From an uncultured bacterium (GTDB lineage Bacteria > Planctomycetota > GCA-002687715): 64,000 nucleotides of DNA. The stretch covers positions 21,780 to 85,779 of the forward strand of contig CADEGH010000024.1 in NCBI GenBank assembly GCA_902826835.1. Direction: 5' to 3'. Shown here one piece after another: positions 44,701 through 52,339 of this stretch (positions within the stretch are counted from its first letter, which is position 1; each line of letters begins with the position of its first letter). Under the pieces are notes generated by a model that was given only the letters and a program-made list of their open reading frames with translations, was not told the origin of the DNA and did no database searches. The translations under genes and the position numbers were made by a program.

Positions 44701-47700
44701 CCTTGACTTCGCCGAACATTTGGTCTTGGGGAACCGGCGCGCGACTAGGCGTGGCAGCCGGTTTGGCCATCTCGCGGTCCGCGAACCGGGTCGAGGAGCG
44801 TTCGAGGCTCTTGCGGACCTCGCCTCCAATAGCCCCGCCTCCCCACTGACCCTGGAACTCCTCGGGCGAGGGGGCCAGGAGCTCGATCGCGGAGGCGCGG
44901 CCAAAGTCCTTCACCCTGGCCAGGACGGCCGCCGCCAAGTCCTTGCGCCAGCGCTTCGCCGCCTGAATCTGGACGCGTCCGAGCTCGAAATTGGCGTCGG
45001 CCCGCCCCTTGGCAAAAAATTCCTCCCCATCGCGGATGCGCATCGTGCGCTCCACCTGGAAGCGCTGGCGATCGTCCTCGTTTTCGATCACGAGGAAGGA
45101 GGTGAACGGAGTCACGATTTGGAAGTCCTCCGAGAGTTGGAGGATCTGATCCTTGGCGCCCACGTCGGTCGAGCGGCGCAGCCAGTGATCGATGCGGCGC
45201 TTGGCCCACAGCCGGGGGATGAAACTGGTCGCGAGTCCCCCGTCCTCGAGTTGGACGGTGGTCTTGAACTGCACCGGCTCGGCACCGCGCCGCGCGCGCA
45301 CCGTGACTTCGCCTTGGACGGCTCCAGCCCGCGGGTTGTAGCGCCCGACGATCACGGTCTGTTGTCCCGCCCGCAACTCGGGGAGTTGTTCGGGGTGGAC
45401 CGCGGCCACTTCGAAGCCCGAGACGCCGATCGTGATGTCAGTCAGGCCCGGGCTCGCGAAGCTCTGCAAGAGATCGCGTGCGACCGCCCCCGCCTCTGCC
45501 GCGTCCGTCAATTCACGGAACGGCGCGCGGCCGCGCAGGGCCAGACCTTCGAGGAACAGGGCGTCGTTCGGAGAACCGGTGGCTACCGTCGCCAATCGAC
45601 CCCGACCCGCCTGAGCCTCGGCCAGGCGCTCGATCAAGGCCCCCCGCTCTCGCACTCCGCTCGTGGCCATACCGTCGCCGATGTAGACCACATTGGTCGC
45701 TTGCGAAGCGCGCGCAAACGCCTGCGTGAAGGCATCTTGCAAGTGGGACCACCCGAGCGGATCGCGAGCATCGAAGGCGGCGAGGGCCGCTTCGACCGCG
45801 GCGGCAGTCGCCGGGACGAAGCCCTCCGTCGTGAAGGTCGTGCCGAGATCGACGAAGCCCAACTGGAACCGGTCCTTCGGACCGAGGCTTTGCAGCATCG
45901 CTTCGAGGAGGGCGCGCGTCGCGACGCGGCCCGCTCCTCGGGCCGAACCCGAGGTGTCGGCGAGGAGCATGAGTTCGAGCGGCTCTCGGGTCTCCCCCAC
46001 CAAGCCACGATCGGGCGCATCCCCGCCGCGGGAATCGGGCTCGAGCATGATCAGGAAATAGCCTTCGTCGCCGCGGGCGTGCGCCCGGGCCAAAATCGGC
46101 GGCGCCGACGGAGCTTCCACCCGCACTTCGAAGTCCCGCTCGAGCTTCAGGTCTCGCGCCGCAAAATCGACCGAGGCGACCTTCCCCGAAACCTGGACGG
46201 AAGCGGCGTAGGACGGGCAAGTGACGGCCGCGAGATCGCTCGGTGAGGAGAGCTTGAGCGCAATCTCCAAGGAGCGGATGGGCGTCGACTTCGCCAGATC
46301 ACTCACGAGCGGATAGCGGTAGGTGTAGGCGCCGCCGCGTTTCTCGAGCACCTGCGTGTACGCGAGGCGGATGCGCTTGCGGCCGTGGATCGGATACACG
46401 CGGGCGGTGAACAAGTTGCCGCCGGACCACTCGAGCAGGCCCGGGTCTTTTTTCTCGCGCACGAGGGTGTCGTAGATCGCCCGCGCGCGGGCCTTCTCGA
46501 CGATCTCCCCCACCACGAGGCGATTGCCGTCCCACATTCCGAACTCGGAGATGGAGGCGTCCGCGGGGAGCGGGAACGAAAACACGCCTTCGAGCGTCGT
46601 GTTGGTTCGGTTCTCGAACTCCTCCTCGATCACGGTGCGAGCGATCTGGTCGTTGATGTCGACGGTGATCTTGTGGGAAGCGAGTTCGAGCGCGACGTTG
46701 CGCCCGTCCACAGTCGCGAGGAGCGAACCCAGAGGATCGCGCACGGCGTCGGATTGGAAGCTCTTGAACCAGGCCGGATCCTCCGGGAGCGCCCCCAAGG
46801 TCGTGGGCATCGCGCGCAGATTGACCGCGGCATCGGCGAGCACCTGGGCATTCCGGGGGCCGAGGCAGCGGGCCTCGACGTCTTCTCCTGGCTCGATGCG
46901 CAGTTCCCCCTCGGAGAGTCGGAATTGCGACGGCCCTTCCACCGCGAGCAGCGTGCCCGGTCCGAGCACGCAGCGCGTTCCATTGTTCAGGCGTACTGCC
47001 AAGACATGGGCGCCCCGCGTCCCGGTGCGCAACCAATCACCAGGGCGAACGCGCAGGCCTTCGGAGAGCGGAGTCCAACGCTCTCCGCCTGCCGGTCGAA
47101 GGTGAGCGACTCCTTGAACGATCGAAACGCCGCCAATCGTGCCGTCGTCGCGCAACTCTTGGTGCCCTCCCTCGGATCCGACGGTCCATCCGGCGAGTCC
47201 CGGTTGGCGCGGCTGAAATTGCACGCGCCCTTTTTCCACGCGCACCTGCGTGCTGCCGCGCGGCGTGGCCTTCACGACGAACTCGGTTCCGAGATTCGTG
47301 AGCACCCCCGCCGCGGTGGTGACCGCCACCCCGGGGTCGCCCTGGTCGATGTCGAACTTCAGTTCGCCCTGCTCGAGGGCGAGGAGCCAAGTGCCGTCGG
47401 ACGAACGACCTGATTCGACCACCAGCGTTCCCGGCGCCGCGGTCCAGGGCCGCCCGCCAGCACTCGTATCCCCAATCCAGGGCCAAGCGAGCGCGGCCAC
47501 GCCGATCAGGAGCAAAATTCCGGCGGCCACTTTCGGCCAAGAAGAAACCAAGAGCCGGGGCCGCGCCACCGTCGGCGTCGTCGCCGAATCCGATCCGCGC
47601 GCTCGCCGGCGCAGATCGAGCTCCAATTCCAAGGCCTGGGTCAGTCGCACTGGGAGCGCTTTCGAGGTCAAAATCATGGCATTCAACTCTTGCACTTCGG

Positions 47701-47761
47701 AGGGAGTGAGAGTCCCGTCCAAGTAGCCGCTGATGAGGTGGTCGACGCGGTGGTCATCCAT
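38783..47761 (-). CDS. Giant FecR / VIT / vWA / TPR membrane protein, putative anti-sigma partner
   Basis: A 2992-residue protein. Residues 1-55 (HLISGYLDGTLTPSEVQELN) resemble the cytoplasmic anti-sigma segment of planctomycetal FecR-type proteins. A single transmembrane helix follows at ~77-95. FecR-like beta domains lie at ~110-190 and ~220-300, a VIT domain at ~350-485 (TVIEEEFENRTNTTLEGVFS), and a vWA domain at ~595-740 with MIDAS residues D602, S604, S606 in LLADTSGSARG and GDGMATSG near 695. An acidic linker (near 1010-1060) and a beta domain (near 1140-1320) lead into roughly 1650 residues of TPR/helical repeats (LRVAKEGVAMADRADLEPAL near the end). The ATG overlaps the sigma-factor gene by 8 bp, so the two are translationally coupled. 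It probably controls the sigma factor and binds partners outside the membrane. Confidence 0.88.
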   Translation of the reverse strand: MDDHRVDHLISGYLDGTLTPSEVQELNAMILTSKALPVRLTQALELELDLRRRARGSDSATTPTVARPRLLVSSWPKVAAGILLLIGVAALAWPWIGDTSAGGRPWTAAPGTLVVESGRSSDGTWLLALEQGELKFDIDQGDPGVAVTTAAGVLTNLGTEFVVKATPRGSTQVRVEKGRVQFQPRQPGLAGWTVGSEGGHQELRDDGTIGGVSIVQGVAHLRPAGGERWTPLSEGLRVRPGDWLRTGTRGAHVLAVRLNNGTRCVLGPGTLLAVEGPSQFRLSEGELRIEPGEDVEARCLGPRNAQVLADAAVNLRAMPTTLGALPEDPAWFKSFQSDAVRDPLGSLLATVDGRNVALELASHKITVDINDQIARTVIEEEFENRTNTTLEGVFSFPLPADASISEFGMWDGNRLVVGEIVEKARARAIYDTLVREKKDPGLLEWSGGNLFTARVYPIHGRKRIRLAYTQVLEKRGGAYTYRYPLVSDLAKSTPIRSLEIALKLSSPSDLAAVTCPSYAASVQVSGKVASVDFAARDLKLERDFEVRVEAPSAPPILARAHARGDEGYFLIMLEPDSRGGDAPDRGLVGETREPLELMLLADTSGSARGAGRVATRALLEAMLQSLGPKDRFQLGFVDLGTTFTTEGFVPATAAAVEAALAAFDARDPLGWSHLQDAFTQAFARASQATNVVYIGDGMATSGVRERGALIERLAEAQAGRGRLATVATGSPNDALFLEGLALRGRAPFRELTDAAEAGAVARDLLQSFASPGLTDITIGVSGFEVAAVHPEQLPELRAGQQTVIVGRYNPRAGAVQGEVTVRARRGAEPVQFKTTVQLEDGGLATSFIPRLWAKRRIDHWLRRSTDVGAKDQILQLSEDFQIVTPFTSFLVIENEDDRQRFQVERTMRIRDGEEFFAKGRADANFELGRVQIQAAKRWRKDLAAAVLARVKDFGRASAIELLAPSPEEFQGQWGGGAIGGEVRKSLERSSTRFADREMAKPAATPSRAPVPQDQMFGEVKAEEESESEDMPTGEELALDFEEEEDASDLSDRAPPEEASFKLASKEKSRSVRRLQDRGDDDGIRDRLSSRSGGFAGYLAQAPATAPRHGFLDLIPPLFTAVRQAPSELRLPEESRRLESLDYGSTLLAKAGGFRLEWRATDPESGAQSRSEVSVNGRDWTFEAFPVGNPRGRAEWAVGKDRGAIDRMWGLTRTRDREAADDLTWVKSLPITWLLQGDPYPGASMTERKREDGRTVIAFQNGESLRAEWRLSEDGRRLESWTEFDGARLVFVRHFEEWTEVAGVAFPKRIRVQNGLDLGPTFELSLTALSEADFQTAVAKLEVEKAKTLVFVDQPRTLAALKQAFADGRSDFAELLSLAAWRLQEGDFERLSAVHDRLGNAIADHPARAVFEIIRRHDERDLAGESERLLAFARDLSAGSGQDHELAVARWIQGRMGNTVVAEQLAAADLLRPIYARNSQGSQAGIVEIDLLRAQLLRRLGRSDEETAQLEALLVAHPRDLRVILAVVQDRAGQGQFEASLALLRKARAVATRSADIRNLRRIELEHHMGQRNLEAAVEHLRVWLAEDPQSFETQNWTERWYALASLGRIDEVEREVREALNNLPAAGAGRHEWQKLEAAIARATGDRRRGRDVELDGTLAPRLAEIGLALARGGPEAYAAAIQLIGNWRFRETAAHAQLVRELVKDVRARLPELTTRQWRAPFELLRLSGYSLLPEEQAAFAAIAKARLESSSHPMDVLLARRELDRLAPVSLASRGFDLALAKSLPPLAYAALRREYFAAILGTPWTLDLEPRAMGLIMEVPVESPLHPALLPRQIASAQAVSLARAVDWMVQGRHAAAVATLPDEATLGRRAHKAKSRELLRVAKGEVATKLASLSTGSTDPALARWIQAETLVLRAVAEPSPAEQVEVAVAALAAELSLPRENDHDELARALALRALAAATNLNAEAKNAAVWARLDQLLATEADREPALLAAEDWRFGLEMLRGDLAAAEARLRARYGDGSKFRDHPRAIELSWILTEQDRLPEAIELLQGLSNRDRLGRTEWRRLAGLHQARGDRAAFEAARASAVAQSDENELFQRLQNLSYRDPVTVQDEDAQIITELLRRTQNASWALSLVRSAYEKTRDFRLLEGVAAAFQGTNFSQACRVASAAAQLAEIVQEEAAVDRFRQDLDRRLASATAPERQKLLLLDAVMGLRCANLKSGRAPHVSRGLVALNEAGNGLIADADALAMAELLSSLADTKEERIRSAIDALLARVSDRGAAGTSLRLQLVLVRARVLFTWRRYAESCDLLMPTLLAMRTNEPARLPHETYNALQVLVNAAVHAGRPSEAESVLREELAAWSSESDRRSLRAQLADLLIGMLDARTTKESPAAFYAKCDREFQGWLEETRDDATAARHLRDLSRLATEAHEAGVGAATDRIRAIAYGEIAKQLSRFQHRSGAEMVGVVGQALEKIVGDRAALEFMIERLENQAPWLLVEGNDLYGSHGNWMCNLFRDGNGVGRAYEDRLFAIVKEEMRKKFVGGQWRADGFFDPGDNRYWRAKDKEWLRLATEWMVEPGLGEGAINRIAHYVYGAHGARELAVSGLLSIETARGLPRNCRWTLVQYLVELRRWDEAIPRIEVAVAESPDDLSRRFELVRALASAKQMDRAREALAAARRHFRQGEIEPQYVLQTLGSAASQGGLWAEAEELLGQVERQWQREPARVRGTDEVNLLMELSKVRTGLGMSRPAIDSASGAILASGRRMEDRERAFQALVAALTGARDLKEVAQTLEAEALAARQENPILRRALARAFENKGDLTEAERHLRAGLEVAPEDFDLRKPLLALLDRRQALAESLRVAKEGVAMADRADLEPALDLGRRLLRAEQPELAERAFTQTIEAWGSEPIAWSRYAQTLVERARLPEALTIAGEAKTLRPTDAEGALRYAEVLRAMGRTDELKAAITALKTTPWAAIPGDFAARVQALE

Positions 47762-48290
47762 GGGAAGCAGGGCGGTGGACGCGCCGGTTGATGCAGTCTC
47801 GAAGTCTCGCCCGGAGCCTCGAGAGCGCCGTTTTCACGGCATCCTCGCTGCGCGCGGTGCGCCTCCCGATCTCTGCACAGGAATGGTCCTCCTCGTAATG
47901 GAGCACCAACAGTTCCCGCTCCGCGGTCCCGAGTTGCGCCACGCAGGCCTCGAGCGCCGAGCTTCGTTGTCCATCCTGTGATGCGAGCGGGCGGCGTGCC
48001 CAAGCGTCGGCCAGGATCTCCAAGGCCTCGTCCGTAAGAGGCGTGGCACGGCCGGAGCGCGCCGCCCGTTGGAGGCGGCGAGCCACGTTGCGAGCCACTC
48101 CGTAGACCCACCGGCCGAACTCGGGCGGGCGAGGGCAGCGATCCGGGTGCCTGAGGACCTCCAGGCACGTTTCCTGGTAAAGGTCTTCTCCGGCACTGTG
48201 GCTCCCCATGAGGAGCCAACCCAAACCGACCACCGCCCGCTGTTCGGCCGAGAGCAGGCCTTGGAGGTCCAAGTCGAGCTTCTCGAGCAT
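47754..48290 (-). CDS. ECF-type RNA polymerase sigma factor
   Basis: A 178-residue sigma-70-family factor. Region 2 is LMGSHSAGEDLYQETCLEVL followed by RWVYGVARNVARRLQR (residues ~28-76); region 4 is LGTAERELLVLHYEEDHSCA then EIGRRTARSEDAVKTALSRL (about 119-160). There is no region 1.1 or 3, as expected for ECF sigma factors. ATG 48290 is used; a TTG directly before it is unlikely. The 3' end overlaps the start of the giant FecR/VIT/vWA/TPR gene, its presumed membrane regulator. It is divergent from the thioredoxin-like exported gene across 163 bp. Confidence 0.93.
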   Translation of the reverse strand: MLEKLDLDLQGLLSAEQRAVVGLGWLLMGSHSAGEDLYQETCLEVLRHPDRCPRPPEFGRWVYGVARNVARRLQRAARSGRATPLTDEALEILADAWARRPLASQDGQRSSALEACVAQLGTAERELLVLHYEEDHSCAEIGRRTARSEDAVKTALSRLRARLRDCINRRVHRPASHG

Positions 48291-48453
48291 CAAAGCGTCC
48301 GGACTTCCATCACACGGGACCGGCCAAAGGTAACGGCAAAATCGGCGGGGGGTCCGAATCGGCTTCCCGGGCGGAGGGGCCAGAAAATTCCCTACCTGTC
48401 AACCAGAGTGCAGTGCTATAGTCCCTTCTGCCTTTTCGAGGCTGGAGGATCCG

Positions 48454-49686
48454 ATGTCTCTCCTTGCTAGGACCGTTCTTGTCATCCTCGTGACCTGGGG
48501 TGGTGCCATGTCTCAGACCGCCGATGGAAAGCCGAGCCCGTTCCCGAGAAAGCCTCCGCTCGCTCCGCAGCCGGCCGCGTACCACCGCGACTTCGATGCC
48601 GCGATGAAGGCAGCCGGGGAACAGGGCAAGGACCTCTGCGTCATCTTCTCGGCCCCGGAGTGGAACCCCTTCGCGCGACTTCTCGACGAGAAGGTGATTT
48701 ACAAAGAAGAGTTCTGGAAGCCGATGTCCGAGCTCTTTGTCCTGGCGCGGGCCGAGTTCCCCGACGAAGGCGAACCGATTCCCACCGACCCGATCGGGAA
48801 GCGGTGGCAGGAAGTGAAGCTCGCGTATCGGGTCACTCAGTACCCAATGGCCTACATGATCTCGCGGAAGGGCGACCTTTTGGGCATGACCGCCTTCAAG
48901 GACACCGACTGCAAGGGCTACATGGCCTACCTCACGAAGTCCCACGCCAAGGGGAAGGCGGCGGTCGATCTCGGCCACGAGTTGCGCAGCATCGTCGCGC
49001 AGGCCAAGGGCAAACAACTCGTGTCGATCATCGAGCGCGCCGCGGAGGGCCTCTTGCCGCTGATCTCCACCGATCCCGGCGTCGGGCCGCTCGTCGAGAT
49101 CGCCAAGATCGGTCTCATTCTCGATCCCGACAACGAAACCGGCTTGAAGTTCAAAGTGGTGAAGGGGCTCATGCTCACCACCTCCTACAACGCCGAGTAC
49201 GACGCCTTCCTCTCCGCGGCCGATCCCAAGAACGAACGGGGTGCCTTTGAGCGCGCTCTGTTCGGCCGAGTCGGCAAGAAGCGCGCCCCTGGCACCAAGA
49301 CCCTGGCCGAGGAGATCGCCGAGTTCGACAAGCTGAAGCCCACGATCATCGTCGACAACCTTTACTTTCGGATCTACGCGCTGGCGGCCAACGGATACAA
49401 AAAGCCACCCCTCTCGGATCTGAAGAAGGCCAAGTACTTCGCGGAAAAGGCGCTCCTCAGGCCGGATGTCGAACCCTGGCAAATCCGCTCCATGAAGGAG
49501 CTGCTCCTCCTCGAGAAGCTTCCCCCGGCGGACGGGAGCAAGCCGGCCACCCCCGCACCGGCTCCGGCCAAGGACGCCCCAAAGCCGCCCACTCCCGCAC
49601 CAGGTGGCGCAACCCCGCCTGCCAAAGCCGAGCCGATGCCCCCTGCTCCGAAACCACCCGCCGGTTCGCCGCCTCCGGGCGACTGA
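48454..49686 (+). CDS. Exported thioredoxin-like protein without CXXC, proline-rich tail
   Basis: A 410-residue protein with a signal peptide (residues 1-20, AMS before Q21). The thioredoxin-like fold at ~40-160 is recognisable from DLCVIFSAPEWNPFARLLDE and the cis-proline region VTQYPMAYMI (near 126-135). In the aligned active-site position (usually W-C-x-x-C-K) it has W70-N-P-F-A, so both catalytic Cys are missing and disulfide exchange is not expected. Residues 165-350 are helical (VDLGHELRSIVAQAKGKQ, LSDLKKAKYFAEKALLRPD). The C-terminal ~55 residues are Pro/Ala/Lys-rich, like a cell-wall-spanning linker. GGAGG precedes ATG 48454. It is divergent from the sigma operon, which may control it. 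Confidence 0.8.
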   Translation: MSLLARTVLVILVTWGGAMSQTADGKPSPFPRKPPLAPQPAAYHRDFDAAMKAAGEQGKDLCVIFSAPEWNPFARLLDEKVIYKEEFWKPMSELFVLARAEFPDEGEPIPTDPIGKRWQEVKLAYRVTQYPMAYMISRKGDLLGMTAFKDTDCKGYMAYLTKSHAKGKAAVDLGHELRSIVAQAKGKQLVSIIERAAEGLLPLISTDPGVGPLVEIAKIGLILDPDNETGLKFKVVKGLMLTTSYNAEYDAFLSAADPKNERGAFERALFGRVGKKRAPGTKTLAEEIAEFDKLKPTIIVDNLYFRIYALAANGYKKPPLSDLKKAKYFAEKALLRPDVEPWQIRSMKELLLLEKLPPADGSKPATPAPAPAKDAPKPPTPAPGGATPPAKAEPMPPAPKPPAGSPPPGD

Positions 49687-49697
49687 CCGCATCGGGG

Positions 49698-51305
49698 TCA
49701 GCGGCCGCGACTGACCCAGCGCATCGCGAACGTCAGTAGGACCGCGACCCCGACGAAGAGCACGCCCGCGGCCGCGGCTGGTCCGAACAAGCCGGCGCGG
49801 AAGTCTTCGTAGATCACGATCGAAGCGGGCTTGGTCAACGGCGTCGCGATCAGGATCGACGCCACGAACTCGCCAAACGCGCCGAGGAACGCCAGGACCG
49901 CCCCACTTTGGAGCATGGGTCGGATCGCCGGCAGGGTGACACGCAGGAGCGTGCGCAGCGGTCCGGCTCCGAGCGTTCGTGCCGCCTCGGGCACGGAATC
50001 CGAGAGTTTGGCCATGCCCGCTTCGGCGGCCTGAACCATCAAGGGCAGGTGGCGCACCACGTAAGCCAAGACCAGCAGCGAGGAGGTGCCGAGAAGTCCT
50101 GGCCCGATCAAATAGGGGCCTCGCACGTCGAAGGTCGTGATGAGGGAGAGTCCGAGAACGGTCCCCGGAATCGCGAGCGGGATCATGGCCAACGCGCTCT
50201 GTAGACGCCGCCAGAACGCCGGCGCGTTGCGGCCGACGACCACCAACAGGACCGCCCACACCAGGGCCAGCCCGGTCGCGATGAGCGCGTAGAACGACGA
50301 ACGAACGAGCGAGGGCACGAGGTCGCTGCCGGATCCGGACGCCAGCTCGGCGAAATTGCGAAAGCTCAAGTCCGCCCACAGCGACTTTTGTCCGAGTCTC
50401 CCCCCGGGCTTCAACGCCACCACGAGGAGCGTGAACAGAGGAAGCGCCAGGGGAATGGCGAGAAGGGCGGCCAGCCAAAGGCGCGGTGAGCGCAAGCGGC
50501 TGGCTTCCGCGAGCGCACGACGCCCGGAGGTGGAGAGCGTGCGAGCCGGCGAGCGAGCAAACAGACCCAACGCTGATAGCGAGCAAAGCGCGAGGATCAC
50601 CGCTTCTGCCGCCGCGAGGGCCGGCTCGCGTTCCCGCGATTCGTAGATCGCGGTCGTCAAGTAGGCCTCGCCTCCGCCAAACACGAAGGGGGCAGTGAAC
50701 GAAGCCATCGAAGCCAGGAACACGAGGATCGACGCCGCGACGATCGAGGGCCTGAGCTCCGGGAGGACCACGCGCAGGAGGCAGCGAACGCGCCCCGCTC
50801 CGAGGGTGCGAGCCGCCTCGATGCGCGCCGGGTCGATGCGCTCCAAGCCCGCCTGGACGAGCGCGAGGAATTGGCCAGCGAAACTCAGGATGTGCACGGT
50901 CAGTACCGCGGGAAAGCCGCGAAAATCCCAGTCAGCACCCGGAATCAGTCGGCTGAGCACGCCTCCGCGGTCGCACAGGAAGTAGAAACACACGGTGCCC
51001 AAAACGGGGGGCATGAAGAGCGGGGCCATCGCCAAAGCCTGCAGGCCCCGACCGACTCGGCCCTGTCGGTGGGTCAGGAGCGAAAGCGGGATCGCGACGA
51101 CCGCGGTGCCCAACACCGTGAGAATCGAGAGCTTCAGACTGCCGAACAGGGCGGCACGGCTGTTCGTTCGCTGCCACCACTCCCCGTAATTCGAAAGTCC
51201 GCCGCCGTGCAGACTTTCACGAATCAACCCTACGACCGGATCGAGGATCAGCCCCGCGGCCAGGGCACTCACGATCACGAGCCACCAGAGCTTCCGCTTC
51301 GTCAA
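49698..51305 (-). CDS. ABC transporter permease, FbpB-type double-domain
   Basis: A 535-residue inner-membrane protein with about twelve helices in two homologous halves. Each half carries the EAA loop that docks to the ATPase: EAARTLGAGRVRCLLRVVLP (near 163) and EAARTLGAGPLRTLLRVTLP (near 440). This double BPD arrangement is typical of iron(III) importers (FbpB/FutB-like). The start is TTG 51305, overlapping the ATPase stop (TTGA), so it depends on coupling. It is the last gene of the importer operon and converges with the thioredoxin-like gene, 11 bp apart. Confidence 0.9.
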   Translation of the reverse strand: MTKRKLWWLVIVSALAAGLILDPVVGLIRESLHGGGLSNYGEWWQRTNSRAALFGSLKLSILTVLGTAVVAIPLSLLTHRQGRVGRGLQALAMAPLFMPPVLGTVCFYFLCDRGGVLSRLIPGADWDFRGFPAVLTVHILSFAGQFLALVQAGLERIDPARIEAARTLGAGRVRCLLRVVLPELRPSIVAASILVFLASMASFTAPFVFGGGEAYLTTAIYESREREPALAAAEAVILALCSLSALGLFARSPARTLSTSGRRALAEASRLRSPRLWLAALLAIPLALPLFTLLVVALKPGGRLGQKSLWADLSFRNFAELASGSGSDLVPSLVRSSFYALIATGLALVWAVLLVVVGRNAPAFWRRLQSALAMIPLAIPGTVLGLSLITTFDVRGPYLIGPGLLGTSSLLVLAYVVRHLPLMVQAAEAGMAKLSDSVPEAARTLGAGPLRTLLRVTLPAIRPMLQSGAVLAFLGAFGEFVASILIATPLTKPASIVIYEDFRAGLFGPAAAAGVLFVGVAVLLTFAMRWVSRGR

Positions 51306-52339
51306 ACCGGAAGATCCTGATCCCGGAGGAGCACTAGGCGCGCGGTATCGATGTCAAAGTGAAGCGTGGCGTCGGGCTCAAGCCCTAGTACACAATCCTG
51401 CGAGGGCCAGCGCGCGCGCACCCGCTCCTCCCCGACTTGAATTTCCACTTCGGTATCCGCTCCGAGATAGTGCACGTCGATCACGCGTCCGGTCCACGGC
51501 CCGCTTGCGGACAGCCGCAGGGCCTCGGGCGGCAGCGAGAAGAGGCTTTGGCCATCCGGACTGGAGCCCGGTTCCACACGCAGGGGATGCCCAGCCCAGT
51601 GGGGCGGTCGACCCTTCGCCCGCAGGAGATTGGCAGCACCCAAGAACCGCGCCACGAACGCGGACCCGGGCGATTCGAACACTTCCCGCGGCGGACCTTC
51701 CTGCACCACATTCCCCCGATCCATGACCACGACCCGCGTCGCGAGGGCCAGTGCCTCTTCCCGATCGTGGGTCACATGCACCATGGGAATGCCCACCGTG
51801 CGCTGGATCGATTTGAGGTGCGCCCGCAGGGTTCGCCGGAGGCTCGGATCGAGATTGGAAAACGGCTCGTCGAGGAGGAGCACGCGCGGTTCGGTGACGA
51901 TTGCCCGTGCCAACGCGACTCGCTGCTGCTCACCTCCCGACAAGTCGGCAGGGAGGCGTCGTTCGGCACCACCAAGTCCGACGAGAGTCAGCGCCTCGGC
52001 CACCTTCGCGACGATCCGATCGCGAGCCCAATGGCGAGCCTTCAGTCCGAACGAGACATTCCCGAAGACATCCAGGTGCGCAAACAGGGCGTAGTTCTGG
52101 AACACGAAACCGAGGTGCCGTCGTTCGGGGGGCAAATGGGTGACGTCTTGTCCGGCCAGTCGGATGCGGCCGGAGTCGGGCGGGACGAGACCGGCAATCA
52201 ACCGCAGGAGCGTGGTTTTTCCGCAGCCGGAAGGACCCACCAGGACCACGAGATCCCCCGCCGAGGCGTGCAGGCTGACCCCGAGGACACCCCCACCCTC
52301 GCGAAAGCGGCGGGAAATTTCCGCGACCTCGAGCGTCAT
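51302..52339 (-). CDS. ABC transporter ATP-binding protein, iron/molybdate-type
   Basis: A 345-residue ATPase: Walker A GPSGCGKTT (35-43), Q-loop FQNYALFAHLD (80-90), signature LSGGEQQRVALARA (133-146), Walker B VLLLDEPFSNLD (153-164) and the switch His in VHVTHDREEA. Residues ~240-345 are a TOBE-like beta domain (LPPEALRLSA, RVIDVHYLGADTEVEIQVG), as in FbpC/PotA-type importers. The start overlaps the binding-protein stop (ATGA) and the stop overlaps the permease start. It powers uptake with the permease and lipoprotein encoded beside it. Confidence 0.94.
   Translation of the reverse strand: MTLEVAEISRRFREGGGVLGVSLHASAGDLVVLVGPSGCGKTTLLRLIAGLVPPDSGRIRLAGQDVTHLPPERRHLGFVFQNYALFAHLDVFGNVSFGLKARHWARDRIVAKVAEALTLVGLGGAERRLPADLSGGEQQRVALARAIVTEPRVLLLDEPFSNLDPSLRRTLRAHLKSIQRTVGIPMVHVTHDREEALALATRVVVMDRGNVVQEGPPREVFESPGSAFVARFLGAANLLRAKGRPPHWAGHPLRVEPGSSPDGQSLFSLPPEALRLSASGPWTGRVIDVHYLGADTEVEIQVGEERVRARWPSQDCVLGLEPDATLHFDIDTARLVLLRDQDLPV

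Noticed and set aside
48310..50586. A 758-codon minus-strand frame opposite the thioredoxin-like gene
   Set aside because: Antisense to a protein with signal peptide and ribosome-binding site; the part past 49698 also lies out of frame within the ABC permease gene.
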